Source: Flavobacteriaceae bacterium (GTDB lineage Bacteria; Bacteroidota; Bacteroidia; Flavobacteriales; Flavobacteriaceae). Taken from it: a stretch of 60,094 nt of DNA. The first letter of the stretch is position 1, and every line of letters begins with the position of its first letter. The notes below the pieces were generated by a model, which was given only the letters and a program-made list of their open reading frames with translations, did not search any database and had not been told where the DNA came from. The stretch spans positions 1 through 60,094 of the forward strand of contig JAKISG010000012.1 in assembly GCA_021648755.1 (NCBI GenBank). Direction: 5' to 3'. Below, one piece after another: positions 1-9,011 of this stretch. The position numbers and the translations under genes are program-made.

Positions 1-2
1 AT

Positions 3-425
3 ATAAAGTTTAAACAACAAGCTATTGGAGCAAGTTTAAAGTTGTTTCTAATTTATTGCAACAACCTTTGCACCGTTCCGAAAGAAAATACACAACTCAT
101 TCAAGCAGGTCAATCTATTTTAAAAAAATTTAAAAATGCTGTTGAAAAATACCATATTGAATGGCATTCTTCATCAGAATATGCAAATCATTTAAACATT
201 ACACCAGATCACTTAAATAGAACAATTAAATCACTAATTGGAAAAACTGCCAAAGAATACATTCAAACAAGAATAAGTATTGCCGCTAAAAGATTACTAT
301 ATTTCACAGACCTTTCTACTAAGGAAATTGCCTATCAATTAGGATTTTCTGAAGCCTCAAATTTTAGTGCTTTCTTTAAGAAATGTACTCAATTGTCTCC
401 TTCCAAATTTAGAGAAATCCGTTAG
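3..425 (+). CDS. AraC-family transcriptional regulator, C-terminal part
   Basis: The reading frame is open from the first bases of the window, so the N-terminal part of this gene lies outside. The visible part ends in a typical AraC/XylS DNA-binding domain of two helix-turn-helix motifs. The second has the family signature, with a segment reading KEIAYQLGFSEASNFSAFFK followed by the usual proline-serine-lysine-arginine tail. Such proteins bind DNA and activate nearby genes. It lies 124 bases upstream of the pirin gene on the same strand, so it may control the pirin, YceI and nitroreductase genes. That link is an inference from position only. Confidence 0.9.
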   Translation: MKFKQQAIGASLKLFLIYCNNLCTVPKENTQLIQAGQSILKKFKNAVEKYHIEWHSSSEYANHLNITPDHLNRTIKSLIGKTAKEYIQTRISIAAKRLLYFTDLSTKEIAYQLGFSEASNFSAFFKKCTQLSPSKFREIR

Positions 426-518
426 GGTATCTTATTTTACTTATATGACAATCTCTTGATGTCGGATTTTCATACGCTTTTCCCTTTTTATCATATTATT
501 TAAAGCATTTAGTCGTCA

Positions 519-526
519 TATCTTTG
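519..526 (+). promoter_or_regulatory. -7 promoter box (TATCTTTG) of the pirin gene
   Basis: TATCTTTG matches the Bacteroidota primary sigma factor -7 consensus TAnnTTTG and lies 23 bases before the pirin start codon. A clear -33 TTTG was not found. Confidence 0.55.
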
Positions 527-549
527 CATTATTAAAATAATCAAGGAAT

Positions 550-1425
550 ATGAAACGTAGCGAGTTTATCAAAAAATCAATTTTAACAAGCGTAACAGCA
601 ATTGCAATTCCATCTATTTTAAAAGCAGAAAAACCTTTAAAAGTATCTACTTATGATAAGTTAATAGAAAAAGTTGGCTATAATCACATACCTAATAATG
701 AAGAAAATACAATGAATACAGTATTGCATAAAGCAAACACAAGAGGTCACGCCGATCACGGTTGGTTAGATTCAAAACACACGTTTAGTTTTGCAAATTA
801 TCACAACCCTGAACGAATGCATTTTGGCGTTTTAAGAGTATTGAATGATGATAAAGTATCACCTGCAAGAGGTTTTGAGACACACCCACACGATAATATG
901 GAAATTATTTCTATTCCTTTAGAAGGAGATTTAGAACACAAGGATAATATGGGGAATGGCACCGTAATTAGAAATGGAGATGTGCAAATAATGAGCGCTG
1001 GAACAGGGATTACACATTCAGAATATAATGCCAATAAGAATAAAGATGTTAAGTTTCTACAGATTTGGCTTTTTCCAAACAAAAAAAATGTAAAACCAAG
1101 ATATGACCAAATTTCAACAAAAGATATTTATACTAAAAATGAATTGTATCAAATTCTATCGCCAAATAAAAGTGATCAAGGTGTTTGGGTACATCAAAAT
1201 GCTTGGTTTCATTTAGGTGAATTTGATAAAAAACAAAACCTTGTATATAAACTTAAAGACGCATCAAATGGTGTTTATGCTTTTATTTTAGAAGGAAGTA
1301 TAAATGTAGAAGGACAATCGTTACAGAAAAGAGATGGATTTGGCATTTGGAATACCGACAAAATAGAAATTCAAACAGAACCGAATACAAAAATATTGTT
1401 AATGGAAGTACCAATGACAATTTAA
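550..1425 (+). CDS. Pirin-family cupin protein with export signal
   Basis: This 291-residue protein has a pirin N-terminal cupin domain from about residue 65. The metal-site region is visible as a FETHPHDNMEI segment and a later GTGITHSEYN segment, which match the histidine and glutamate ligands of pirin and the quercetinase YhhW. A C-terminal cupin follows. The first 27 residues (Lys-Arg-Ser, then a hydrophobic stretch ending in Lys-Ala-Glu) look like an export signal, which is unusual because most pirins are cytoplasmic. An internal Met near residue 55 precedes the conserved domain, so the N-terminal extension could be a fusion. The gene is followed by YceI and nitroreductase genes in the same direction. 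The substrate is unknown. Confidence 0.9.
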   Translation: MKRSEFIKKSILTSVTAIAIPSILKAEKPLKVSTYDKLIEKVGYNHIPNNEENTMNTVLHKANTRGHADHGWLDSKHTFSFANYHNPERMHFGVLRVLNDDKVSPARGFETHPHDNMEIISIPLEGDLEHKDNMGNGTVIRNGDVQIMSAGTGITHSEYNANKNKDVKFLQIWLFPNKKNVKPRYDQISTKDIYTKNELYQILSPNKSDQGVWVHQNAWFHLGEFDKKQNLVYKLKDASNGVYAFILEGSINVEGQSLQKRDGFGIWNTDKIEIQTEPNTKILLMEVPMTI

Positions 1426-1469
1426 TTAAATAAGTAAAACAATTAAATAATTATTAAAAACAGAAAAAA

Positions 1470-2051
1470 ATGAAAAAAGTAAGCACATTAGTAATAGCAA
1501 TGGCAGTAAGTGTAATCACATTTGCCCAAACCACTTGGAATGTAGATCCAAGTCACTCCAACGTCAACTTCTCAGTAAGCCATTTGGTTATTTCGGAAGT
1601 AGACGGAGCATTTAAAACCTTTAGCGGAAGTTTAATTTCAAATTCAGAAGACTTTTCAAATGCTGTATTCAATTTTGAGATAGACGCAAACTCTATTCAT
1701 ACAAATAATGAAAAAAGAGATGGCCATTTAAAAGCAGAAGATTTCTTTTATACGGAAAAATATCCAAAAATTATTTTTAAAAGCACTTCATTTACTAAAG
1801 CGAAGGGAAATAAGTATGTTTTAAAAGGAGATATTACTATGAGAGGCGTTACAAAAGCAATAACTTTTGATGTAAAATATGGTGGTACTGCAAAAGATGG
1901 TTACGGAAATACAAAAGCAGGATTTATCATCAAAGGGCAACTAAATAGAGTTGATTTTGGTGTGGCTTGGAATGCAAAAACGGAACGTGGAGGTTTGACC
2001 GTAGGTGAAGAAATAGACTTAGTAGTAAAATTACAATTTGTAAAAAAATAA
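1470..2051 (+). CDS. YceI-family periplasmic lipocalin-like protein
   Basis: The protein has 193 residues and a clear signal peptide of about 19 residues ending in TFAQ. The mature part starts with the family hallmark TTWNVDPSHSNVNFSVSHL and contains the conserved GDITMRGVTKAITFDV segment. YceI proteins form an eight-stranded barrel that binds isoprenoid lipids in the periplasm. The gene starts 44 bases after the pirin gene and ends two bases before the nitroreductase ATG, so the three are probably co-transcribed. Confidence 0.93.
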   Translation: MKKVSTLVIAMAVSVITFAQTTWNVDPSHSNVNFSVSHLVISEVDGAFKTFSGSLISNSEDFSNAVFNFEIDANSIHTNNEKRDGHLKAEDFFYTEKYPKIIFKSTSFTKAKGNKYVLKGDITMRGVTKAITFDVKYGGTAKDGYGNTKAGFIIKGQLNRVDFGVAWNAKTERGGLTVGEEIDLVVKLQFVKK

Positions 2052-2053
2052 AT

Positions 2054-2683
2054 ATGAAATTAATAGAAGATTTAAACTGGCGATACGCCACTAAACAGTT
2101 TGACGCATCAAAAAAGGTGTCTCAAGCAGACTTGGAACAATTAAAAGAAAGTATCCGATTATCGGCATCTTCCTATGGTTTACAATTGTACAAAGTATTG
2201 ATTATTGAAGACAAAGACATCAAAGAACAATTAAAACCTGCTTCTTATGGTCAAGGTCAAATTACAGATGCCTCTCATTTATTTGTATTTTGCAATTATG
2301 CTACTGTAAGTGATAATCATACAGATCAATACCTACAACTTAAAGCCAAAATGCAAGATCTTAAAATAGAAGATTTACAAGGATATGGCGATTTTATAAA
2401 GGGTTCATTATCTTACAAATCGGAAGATGAAATGAACAATTGGACAGCAAAACAAACCTATATTGCACTTGGTAATTTACTGATTGCAACGGCAGAATTA
2501 AAGATAGATTCTTGTCCAATGGAAGGCTTTGAACCTGAAAAATATAACAAAATATTAGGTTTAGATGCTAAAGGATTGAATGCATCCGTTGTAGTTGCAG
2601 TTGGCTATCGTTCAGTAGAAGACCAAACACAATTTGATGTAAAAGTTAGAAAATCAAAAGCGGAATTATTTGAAACTATTTAA
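2054..2683 (+). CDS. NAD(P)H-dependent nitroreductase-family oxidoreductase
   Basis: A 209-residue flavoprotein of the nitroreductase superfamily (NfsB/YdgI type). The start has the family pattern LNWRYATKQFD, and the FMN-binding part continues with a RLSASSYGLQLYKV segment. The later ALGNLLIATAELKIDSCPMEGF segment is typical of the oxygen-insensitive branch. It would reduce quinones, nitro compounds or a dedicated partner using NAD(P)H and FMN in the cytoplasm. It starts almost directly after the YceI gene, which suggests a shared transcript and a role in redox or electrophile stress together with pirin. Confidence 0.92.
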   Translation: MKLIEDLNWRYATKQFDASKKVSQADLEQLKESIRLSASSYGLQLYKVLIIEDKDIKEQLKPASYGQGQITDASHLFVFCNYATVSDNHTDQYLQLKAKMQDLKIEDLQGYGDFIKGSLSYKSEDEMNNWTAKQTYIALGNLLIATAELKIDSCPMEGFEPEKYNKILGLDAKGLNASVVVAVGYRSVEDQTQFDVKVRKSKAELFETI

Positions 2684-2763
2684 AATCGGAATTATAAACG
2701 ATTTTGATGTAAGAAATAACTAATTTTCCAATAATATAGAACTAAGCGGTTGTAAGACAGCGA

Positions 2764-3471
2764 TTATTCATTAAAAAAAGAAACATTTTGTACGGCAACA
2801 ATACCTGCTGTTTCTGTACGTAACCTACTTTTAGCCAAAGATACTGCTTTATACTTATTTTGTAAAGCTAATTTTATTTCAGTTAAAGAAAAATCGCCTT
2901 CAGGGCCTATTAATATAGTTGTATTCTTGTTTTTATTTAATTGTGATTTTAATGTTTTTTTATCCGTTTTTTCACAATGCGCAATAAATAAGTCCCCGTT
3001 TAGTTCTTGATTAATAAATTTTTTATAGGTAATTACTTTATTTAGTTTAGGCAAATAATATCTATTTGATTGTTTCATTGCCGTAATTAAAATTTTTTCT
3101 AAACGTTCTTTATTAACTGTTTTTCTTTCAGAATTTATACAAATAATTAATGTGATTTGACGAACACCTATTTCTGTTGCTTTTTCTAAAAACCACTCTA
3201 AACGTTGCTTGTTTTTTGTTGGTGCTATAGCAATATGCAAATTATAATGTAATTGATTTTCTTTTAATTCTTCTTCTAAAATTTCTACGAAACACTTTTT
3301 GTCGCTGGCATTAATTATTTTAACTGTAAACAGTAAGCCTTTACCGTTAGTAATGTACAATAGGTCTCCTTCTTTTTTACGGAGCACTCGTATGATATGT
3401 TTGCTTTCCGTCTTATCAAAAATGAATTGTTTGTCTTTAGATTTTATATTTTTATTGTAAAATAATTGCAT
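2764..3471 (-). CDS. rsmE: 16S rRNA m3U1498 methyltransferase RsmE
   Basis: This 235-residue protein has the RsmE layout: a small PUA-like N-terminal domain and a C-terminal SPOUT methyltransferase domain. The knot region is visible as IGPEGDFSLTEI followed by SLAKSRLRTETAGIVAV, where S-adenosylmethionine binds. Length and motifs agree with the family, and RsmE methylates U1498 in 16S rRNA. The gene lies 54 bases downstream of the acetyltransferase-like gene on the same strand and is the last of a three-gene minus-strand run. Confidence 0.95.
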   Translation of the reverse strand: MQLFYNKNIKSKDKQFIFDKTESKHIIRVLRKKEGDLLYITNGKGLLFTVKIINASDKKCFVEILEEELKENQLHYNLHIAIAPTKNKQRLEWFLEKATEIGVRQITLIICINSERKTVNKERLEKILITAMKQSNRYYLPKLNKVITYKKFINQELNGDLFIAHCEKTDKKTLKSQLNKNKNTTILIGPEGDFSLTEIKLALQNKYKAVSLAKSRLRTETAGIVAVQNVSFFNE

Positions 3472-3525
3472 TTTATTTAATTAGATCAGTTGATTGCAAT
3501 ATATAAAATTATCTACGGGCTTCAA

Positions 3526-4650
3526 TTATTTAATGTTTAATCTAAACGTACTTCGTTCTTTAATTATTTCTGGTTTAAAATTTTTCCAAATTTTATGAAC
3601 TTCTTTATTATCTTTTAACTGTGGTGTTAATATTAAATTTTTGCCTCCGTTTTTAACGACACTTTGGTAAAGTTCTTCAAATAATATAGAGATAACTCCT
3701 TTATTTTGATATTTTGGATCTACTCCTATTAAGTAAGAAATTACAGTATCATTTTTCTTTTTTGCTTTTAATAAATGATAAATTCCGAAAGGAAAAAGTT
3801 TGCCATTTGCTTTTTGCAAAGCTTTAGCAAATGAAGGCATTATTATTGCGAAGGCAACTAAATTATTATTTTTATCAACTACAAATTTTATATACTCTGG
3901 GTTTATAAATGAGATATATTTCTTTTTAAAAAATGCTATTTGTTCGTTAGATATAGGAACAAATGAAGCTAATTTAGCATAAGCTTTTTCAAATAAAACA
4001 AACATTTCATCTACATAAGGCATTATCTTTTTTGAGTTTATAAAGTTAAGTTCTCTTAGATTATAACGTTGCTTAATCAATTTTGCATACCTAGCGTATT
4101 TGGTAATATCAATATTTTTGATTAATATTTTTGATTCTATATATTCTTTTTCAACTATAAAACCGTTTTTTTTTAGATGATTTTCATAATAAGGGTAATT
4201 ATACCAGGTAATCATCCTTCCTATTTGGTTAAACCCTTTGGTCAAAACACCAACTTTATCCATACTCGAAAAACCTATTGGACCTTCTATATATTCTAAA
4301 TTGTTTTTTTTTCCTATTTCATAAACTTTATTAAGTAGTGCTTTGGTAACTTCAAGATCATCTATTACATCAAACCAACCAAAACGTATTTTTTTAATAT
4401 TTTGATCTTCAACTTCTGTATAATTAATTATAACAGCTACTCTACCAACTATTTTTGTATTTTTATACGCTAAAAAAAAATGTGCTCTTGCATTTTTAAA
4501 AACTGGGTTTTTAGTTTCATCAAAACTGGCAATTTCATCATTAATTATTGGCGGTACCCAGTATTTATTGTTTTTGTATAAGTGAAAAGGAAATGTAACA
4601 AATTTCTTCATCTCCTTTTTAACTCGAGATATTTCTTTAATTTCAATCAT
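3526..4650 (-). CDS. GNAT-fold protein of unknown substrate
   Basis: A 374-residue soluble protein. The first 90 residues have GNAT-like features, with a FFLAYKNTKIVGRVAVIIN segment resembling the central strands. The last third has an IGVDPKYQNKGVISILFEEL segment resembling the acetyl-CoA binding turn. This layout is found in a conserved group often annotated only as a hypothetical or N-acetyltransferase-like protein. No substrate can be named. It sits between the transporter-like gene and rsmE in one minus-strand cluster. Confidence 0.75.
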   Translation of the reverse strand: MIEIKEISRVKKEMKKFVTFPFHLYKNNKYWVPPIINDEIASFDETKNPVFKNARAHFFLAYKNTKIVGRVAVIINYTEVEDQNIKKIRFGWFDVIDDLEVTKALLNKVYEIGKKNNLEYIEGPIGFSSMDKVGVLTKGFNQIGRMITWYNYPYYENHLKKNGFIVEKEYIESKILIKNIDITKYARYAKLIKQRYNLRELNFINSKKIMPYVDEMFVLFEKAYAKLASFVPISNEQIAFFKKKYISFINPEYIKFVVDKNNNLVAFAIIMPSFAKALQKANGKLFPFGIYHLLKAKKKNDTVISYLIGVDPKYQNKGVISILFEELYQSVVKNGGKNLILTPQLKDNKEVHKIWKNFKPEIIKERSTFRLNIK

Positions 4651-4707
4651 TTATTGGTTTAAAATTGTAATTTAGGTTTGAAAACATAAAACGATAAACA
4701 ACATTCT

Positions 4708-5730
4708 CTATCCTTTCTTGTCTTTTTTATGAAAAGAAGGTGTTCCTTTTTTGGCACGTTGTTTTTTACGCTTTTTTATTTTTATCTTTCTAGTTTTTGG
4801 ACCTTTGTTTTTATTTTTTTTAAATAATCTAGAAAAGAAAGTTCCTTCTTTTTTTCCTTTTAATACATCTTTACTTTTTGCTTCTTTTTGATGTTTATCT
4901 AAACGCCAAGAACCTCCTAGAGCTACATAAATATCTGTAGTGTTACCTACATAATTTGCTCTTGCAGCTATATCAAACTGCATATTTTTAGTGTATAAAA
5001 ACGCTGTTCCTACACCAAATTGCAATTCATCTGTAGTTAATTTTTTAAAGACACCTTGATGCTCAGCGAATATAGACCATTTTTCATTTAAAGCAAAAGT
5101 AGTGGTTACTATATAACTAAATTCAGAATTATCTTGACCTATTTTATCTGCAATTAAATTAGAGATAATATTAAGTCTATTGGTAATTTCGTTTTGCAAT
5201 AAAATGGCTGCTTTTGGACTTAAACGCTCTTCCTTAAAAGATTCACCTAAAAAATTTGTATTTAAACCTACATAAACTCCTACTGATGGTATTAATCTTT
5301 TAAGGTCAAAAGAAGTTCTTTTTTTCCAACTCCGTATTTCTTTAGACTTGTCCGTATATTTTTGATTATAAACTAAATATTTTGCGCCAAAAGTTAATCT
5401 ACTAACTCCGTTTACTTCAAAAAAAGAATTAATGATGTTGTTAAAAATTCTTTCATCTTTTTGATATGCAAAGTCTAAATTAAATTCTAGTTTTTCTAAA
5501 AAATTACCGTAACGTAAAAAAATATTTGTACCTAAAGAGTTTTCTGTATCAAAAGTTTGAGTTACTTGATTGTCTTGGTAAAATATACCTGTTTCTACTT
5601 GAAAAACCTTAGTACCAACACCATAAGGGCTTTCGGAAAAACCTGGTCTTTTAGAATTTATAATTTCTGTATATTGAGATTGGGTAACAATAGTAAAAAA
5701 TAACAAGCCTACAAATAGTAAATATTTCAT
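4708..5730 (-). CDS. Outer-membrane transporter-like protein with very basic tail
   Basis: The 340-residue protein starts with a signal peptide (hydrophobic stretch ending in TQSQ) and continues with RPGFSESPYGVGTKVFQVE, a pattern seen in flavobacterial proteins of the MetA-pathway transporter type. Alternating hydrophobic strands suggest an outer-membrane beta-barrel. The last 60 residues are strongly lysine- and arginine-rich. This tail is odd for a barrel protein and may lie in the periplasm or contact nucleic acid or lipopolysaccharide. It is the first gene of the run that ends in rsmE. The transported compound is unknown. Confidence 0.7.
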   Translation of the reverse strand: MKYLLFVGLLFFTIVTQSQYTEIINSKRPGFSESPYGVGTKVFQVETGIFYQDNQVTQTFDTENSLGTNIFLRYGNFLEKLEFNLDFAYQKDERIFNNIINSFFEVNGVSRLTFGAKYLVYNQKYTDKSKEIRSWKKRTSFDLKRLIPSVGVYVGLNTNFLGESFKEERLSPKAAILLQNEITNRLNIISNLIADKIGQDNSEFSYIVTTTFALNEKWSIFAEHQGVFKKLTTDELQFGVGTAFLYTKNMQFDIAARANYVGNTTDIYVALGGSWRLDKHQKEAKSKDVLKGKKEGTFFSRLFKKNKNKGPKTRKIKIKKRKKQRAKKGTPSFHKKDKKG

Positions 5731-5946
5731 CTAAATAATTTTTGTAAATATACTAATTTGTATAAATAATTCTAATTTTAAAACAATAGATATTTTTCTT
5801 TTTATAATAGAAAAATTTCAGGAAATACCCTTTACCTTGGCTCAAATAAAAAAGTAAGGCATTATTTATATTAGCATTATTTTATACAATTCTTAGTATA
5901 TAATATATTTATACAATTCTTAACGCTTTAAATGCGTTCAAATTGT

Positions 5947-5954
5947 TACTTTTG
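5947..5954 (+). promoter_or_regulatory. -7 promoter box (TACTTTTG)
   Basis: TACTTTTG matches TAnnTTTG and lies 15 bases before the start of the DUF4834 gene. The preceding AT-rich gap (5731-5946) holds a 15-bp direct repeat of TTTATACAATTCTTA at about 5880 and 5910 and no gene that I can see. Confidence 0.5.
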
Positions 5955-5969
5955 AATAAAATTTAATAT

Positions 5970-6218
5970 ATGGGATTTTTAAGAACACTATTAATTTTGA
6001 TAATGGTTTATTATATACTAAAAACGATTACAAGATTAGCATTTCCGATATTCATAAAAAGATTTATGAATAAAATGGAAAATAAAATGCGAGAACAACA
6101 GTCTAATGAACAATATGATGCCTCTAAAGTAGGCGAAACTGTAATTGATAAAAAACCAACTGATAAAACGAGTAACAAAAATGTTGGTGAATATGTTGAC
6201 TATGAAGAAGTAGATTAG
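5970..6218 (+). CDS. DUF4834-family small membrane protein
   Basis: An 82-residue protein with one N-terminal membrane segment (FLRTLLILIMVYYILK), an RLAFPIFIKRFM stretch, and then a polar, charged cytoplasmic tail rich in Lys, Asp and Asn. This is the DUF4834 pattern common in Flavobacteriaceae. The function is unknown. It lies 82 bases upstream of the YfhO-like gene, a neighbourhood common in this family, which hints at a linked envelope role. Confidence 0.85.
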   Translation: MGFLRTLLILIMVYYILKTITRLAFPIFIKRFMNKMENKMREQQSNEQYDASKVGETVIDKKPTDKTSNKNVGEYVDYEEVD

Positions 6219-6300
6219 TCGCAAAAGATGTGTGTAAATTTGTTTTGCCAAATATCTTTAGGCGAACATCTCTAGTTTCTGTAAGTAAAAATACTAATAA

Positions 6301-8709
6301 ATGAAAAAAATAATACCTTATATAATTACATTAATTGTATTTATAGTAGTTTCTCTAGCCTACTTTTACCCTGTTTTACAGGGCAAAAAAATAGCGCAAA
6401 GTGATATTATACAATTTACAGGTTCTGTAAAAGAAATTAACGATTATAGAGTCAAAAATGATGCAGAGCCTTATTGGACAAATACTTCTTTTTCTGGAAT
6501 GCCAGCATATAGTGTAAGTGTTTATTTTTCAAATAATTATATTCAAAATATAGATAAAGCATTACGGTTTTTACCTAGACCCGCAGATTACTTATTTCTT
6601 TATTTTACGGGTTTTTTTGTGCTATTATTGGTTTTAAGAGTAGATTGGAAATTAGCAATCATAGGCTCATTAGCCTTTGGATTTTCTACCTATTACATTA
6701 TTATTTTAGGTGTTGGACATAATGCAAAAGCACATGCTATTGCTTATTTTCCGTTAGTTTTAGCAGGAATTATTTCTGTTTTTAGAAAACGTTATTTATT
6801 TGGTTTTGTGTTGACTTCTTTTGCTATGGCTTTAGAGGTTAACACAGGCCACCCACAAATGACATATTATTTAATGTTTTCGGTTTTAATACTTGGTTTT
6901 TTATATTTATTAACATCTATTAAACAAAAAACGATACCTCATTTTGCAAAAAGTATTGGTATTTTAAGTATTGCTGTTATTTTAGGTATTGGTGTAAATG
7001 CTACACGTTTATTAGCAACAAAACAATATACTAAACAAAGTACAAGAAGTGAGAGTGAACTAACCATAACACCAAGCGGAAAGGCAAAAGAAAAAACTAC
7101 AGGTTTAGATAGAGAAATTATAAATATGTGGAGTTATGGTTTTACGGAAACTTTTAATTTATTTATTCCTCGATTTATGGGTGGAGCGAGTAATGAACAG
7201 TTAGGTGAAAATTCTAAAACATATCAGTTTTTAAAAGATAAAATAGGAGAGGTAGAGGCAAAAGATTTTATTGAAAGTGTACCTACTTACTGGGGAAAAC
7301 AACCTGGGGTTTCGGCGCCTGCTTATATTGGTGCTATTTTAATTTTCTTATTTGTATTAGGTATCTTTATCGTTAAAAATGATTTAAAAAAATGGCTGGT
7401 CTGTACAGTAATACTATCCTTATTACTAAGTTACGGAAAGAATTTTAGTCTATTTACTGATTTATTTATTGATTACGTTCCGTTATATACAAAGTTTAGA
7501 GCAGTTACTTCTGTACAAGTATTGGCAGAATTTGCAATTCCGTTATTGGGAATTTTGGCATTAAAAAACTTCTTTAGTAATCATTTTACAAAAAAAGAAA
7601 AATATAATTATTTAAAACTAAGTCTTTACATTGTTGGAGGCTTAGCTTTATTTTTTACTGTTTTTGGAACTGCTATTTTTAGTTTTGAAAATATAAATAT
7701 TGATAGACAATTAGATAAATCTTTAACTGGTTTTTCTGATGCGGTCATTAGTGATAGAAAATCAATTTTCTTTTATGATAGTTTACGTACATTACTTTTA
7801 GTTATTGCGACTGCTGGTGTTTTATTCGGGTTTATGAAAAATAAACTCACCTATAATATTAGCATTCTAACTATTGGTATATTAATTTTGTTTGATTTAG
7901 TTCAAGTTAATAAGCGTTATGTTAATTCAAGTAGTTTTACAGGTACAAGAAAAATTGAAAAACCATTCACTGCTTCTAAAATTAATCTAACTATTTTAAA
8001 AGATAAAAGCCACTATCGTGTTGGTAATTTTTCTAGTAATTTAATGAATGAGGCAAGAACTTCATATTTTCATAATTCAATTGGCGGTTATCATGCAGCC
8101 AAACCTAGACGTTATCAAGAATTATTTGATTTTCACTCAAACAATTTAGAGACGTTAAATATGTTAAATACTAAATATTTTATTTTTAATGATGAAAAAG
8201 GAAATGAAATATTTCAAGAAAACGAAGCAGCAAACGGAAATGTTTGGTTTGTAAATACATTACATTTTGTAAATTCTGCGGATAAAGAGATTAAAGCATT
8301 AGATTCCTTAAAAACAAAAATTGAAGCAGTTATTTTTTCTTCTAAAAATAATAAAACAACTCTAAAAAATAATACATACCCAAAAGATACTACTGCAATT
8401 ATTAAATTAACTAAAATGGAAACAACAAAATTCACCTATAATAGTTTTGCTACTTTAGATCAATTTGCTGTTTTTTCTGAAATGTATTTTAAAGATTGGG
8501 TTGCGTATATAGACGGAATAAAAGTGCCTATAATAAGAGTAAATTATGTCTTGAGAGCACTAGAAATACCAAAAGGAAAGCATGAAATTATATTTGAATT
8601 TCAGCCCAAAGTTATTAAAACAGGAAACCAGATTGTATTGATTTCTTATATACTCTTATTATTAATTCCTATTAGTTGGTGGTTTATGAAACGTAAAAAG
8701 ATCGTTTAA
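6301..8709 (+). CDS. YfhO-family multi-spanning membrane protein
   Basis: The 802-residue protein has about a dozen hydrophobic membrane segments in its first 530 residues, starting with an N-terminal helix. A large extracytoplasmic domain follows, and one last membrane helix stands before an MKRKK-type basic end. This architecture, with the YFYPVLQGKKIAQSD and FSGMPAYSVSV segments after the first helix, is that of the YfhO family, which are GT-C-like glycosyltransferases in Firmicutes and Bacteroidota. It probably transfers a sugar from a lipid carrier at the outer face of the inner membrane. The acceptor is unknown. Confidence 0.88.
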   Translation: MKKIIPYIITLIVFIVVSLAYFYPVLQGKKIAQSDIIQFTGSVKEINDYRVKNDAEPYWTNTSFSGMPAYSVSVYFSNNYIQNIDKALRFLPRPADYLFLYFTGFFVLLLVLRVDWKLAIIGSLAFGFSTYYIIILGVGHNAKAHAIAYFPLVLAGIISVFRKRYLFGFVLTSFAMALEVNTGHPQMTYYLMFSVLILGFLYLLTSIKQKTIPHFAKSIGILSIAVILGIGVNATRLLATKQYTKQSTRSESELTITPSGKAKEKTTGLDREIINMWSYGFTETFNLFIPRFMGGASNEQLGENSKTYQFLKDKIGEVEAKDFIESVPTYWGKQPGVSAPAYIGAILIFLFVLGIFIVKNDLKKWLVCTVILSLLLSYGKNFSLFTDLFIDYVPLYTKFRAVTSVQVLAEFAIPLLGILALKNFFSNHFTKKEKYNYLKLSLYIVGGLALFFTVFGTAIFSFENINIDRQLDKSLTGFSDAVISDRKSIFFYDSLRTLLLVIATAGVLFGFMKNKLTYNISILTIGILILFDLVQVNKRYVNSSSFTGTRKIEKPFTASKINLTILKDKSHYRVGNFSSNLMNEARTSYFHNSIGGYHAAKPRRYQELFDFHSNNLETLNMLNTKYFIFNDEKGNEIFQENEAANGNVWFVNTLHFVNSADKEIKALDSLKTKIEAVIFSSKNNKTTLKNNTYPKDTTAIIKLTKMETTKFTYNSFATLDQFAVFSEMYFKDWVAYIDGIKVPIIRVNYVLRALEIPKGKHEIIFEFQPKVIKTGNQIVLISYILLLLIPISWWFMKRKKIV

Positions 8710-8721
8710 AAACGATCTTTT
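8696..8721 (+). terminator. Intrinsic terminator after the YfhO gene, possibly bidirectional
   Basis: AAAAGATCGTTT and AAACGATCTTTT form a perfect 12-bp stem with a two-base loop that overlaps the YfhO stop codon. T-rich DNA follows on one side and A-rich DNA on the other, so it can also stop the small convergent lipoprotein gene. Confidence 0.8.
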
Positions 8722-8765
8722 ATATTATTTAAAAAATACATACTGTATTTTAGAATTTATGTAAT

Positions 8766-8906
8766 TTATTCAACACAAGCAACTATAACTTCTTGCTGTG
8801 TGTCTTGTATATTTGCACCATAATCACAGCTATTTTTTTTAGAACGACAAGAAGTTAAACTTGCAACTGCAAATACAAAAACTACTACTAAAGCTAATTT
8901 TTTCAT
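8766..8906 (-). CDS. Small lipoprotein (46 residues)
   Basis: A short open frame encodes a Lys-Lys start, a hydrophobic helix of about 14 residues and a lipobox LTSC at residues 17-20. A short hydrophilic part with one Cys-Asp-Tyr-Gly segment follows, and it ends in an acidic VIVACVE tail. It is too short for many gene callers, but the complete lipoprotein signal makes a real gene likely. It stands alone between the YfhO terminator and the MuiA-like gene. The function is unknown. Confidence 0.72.
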   Translation of the reverse strand: MKKLALVVVFVFAVASLTSCRSKKNSCDYGANIQDTQQEVIVACVE

Positions 8907-9011
8907 TTTTTTGTTTTTTATTTTAAAGGTCAAAGGTATTATTTTTTTTCTTTGTAACTATAATTTAACGAATAATTAGTTTGTTTTATTGTAACTGTTA
9001 GTCAAAGTACT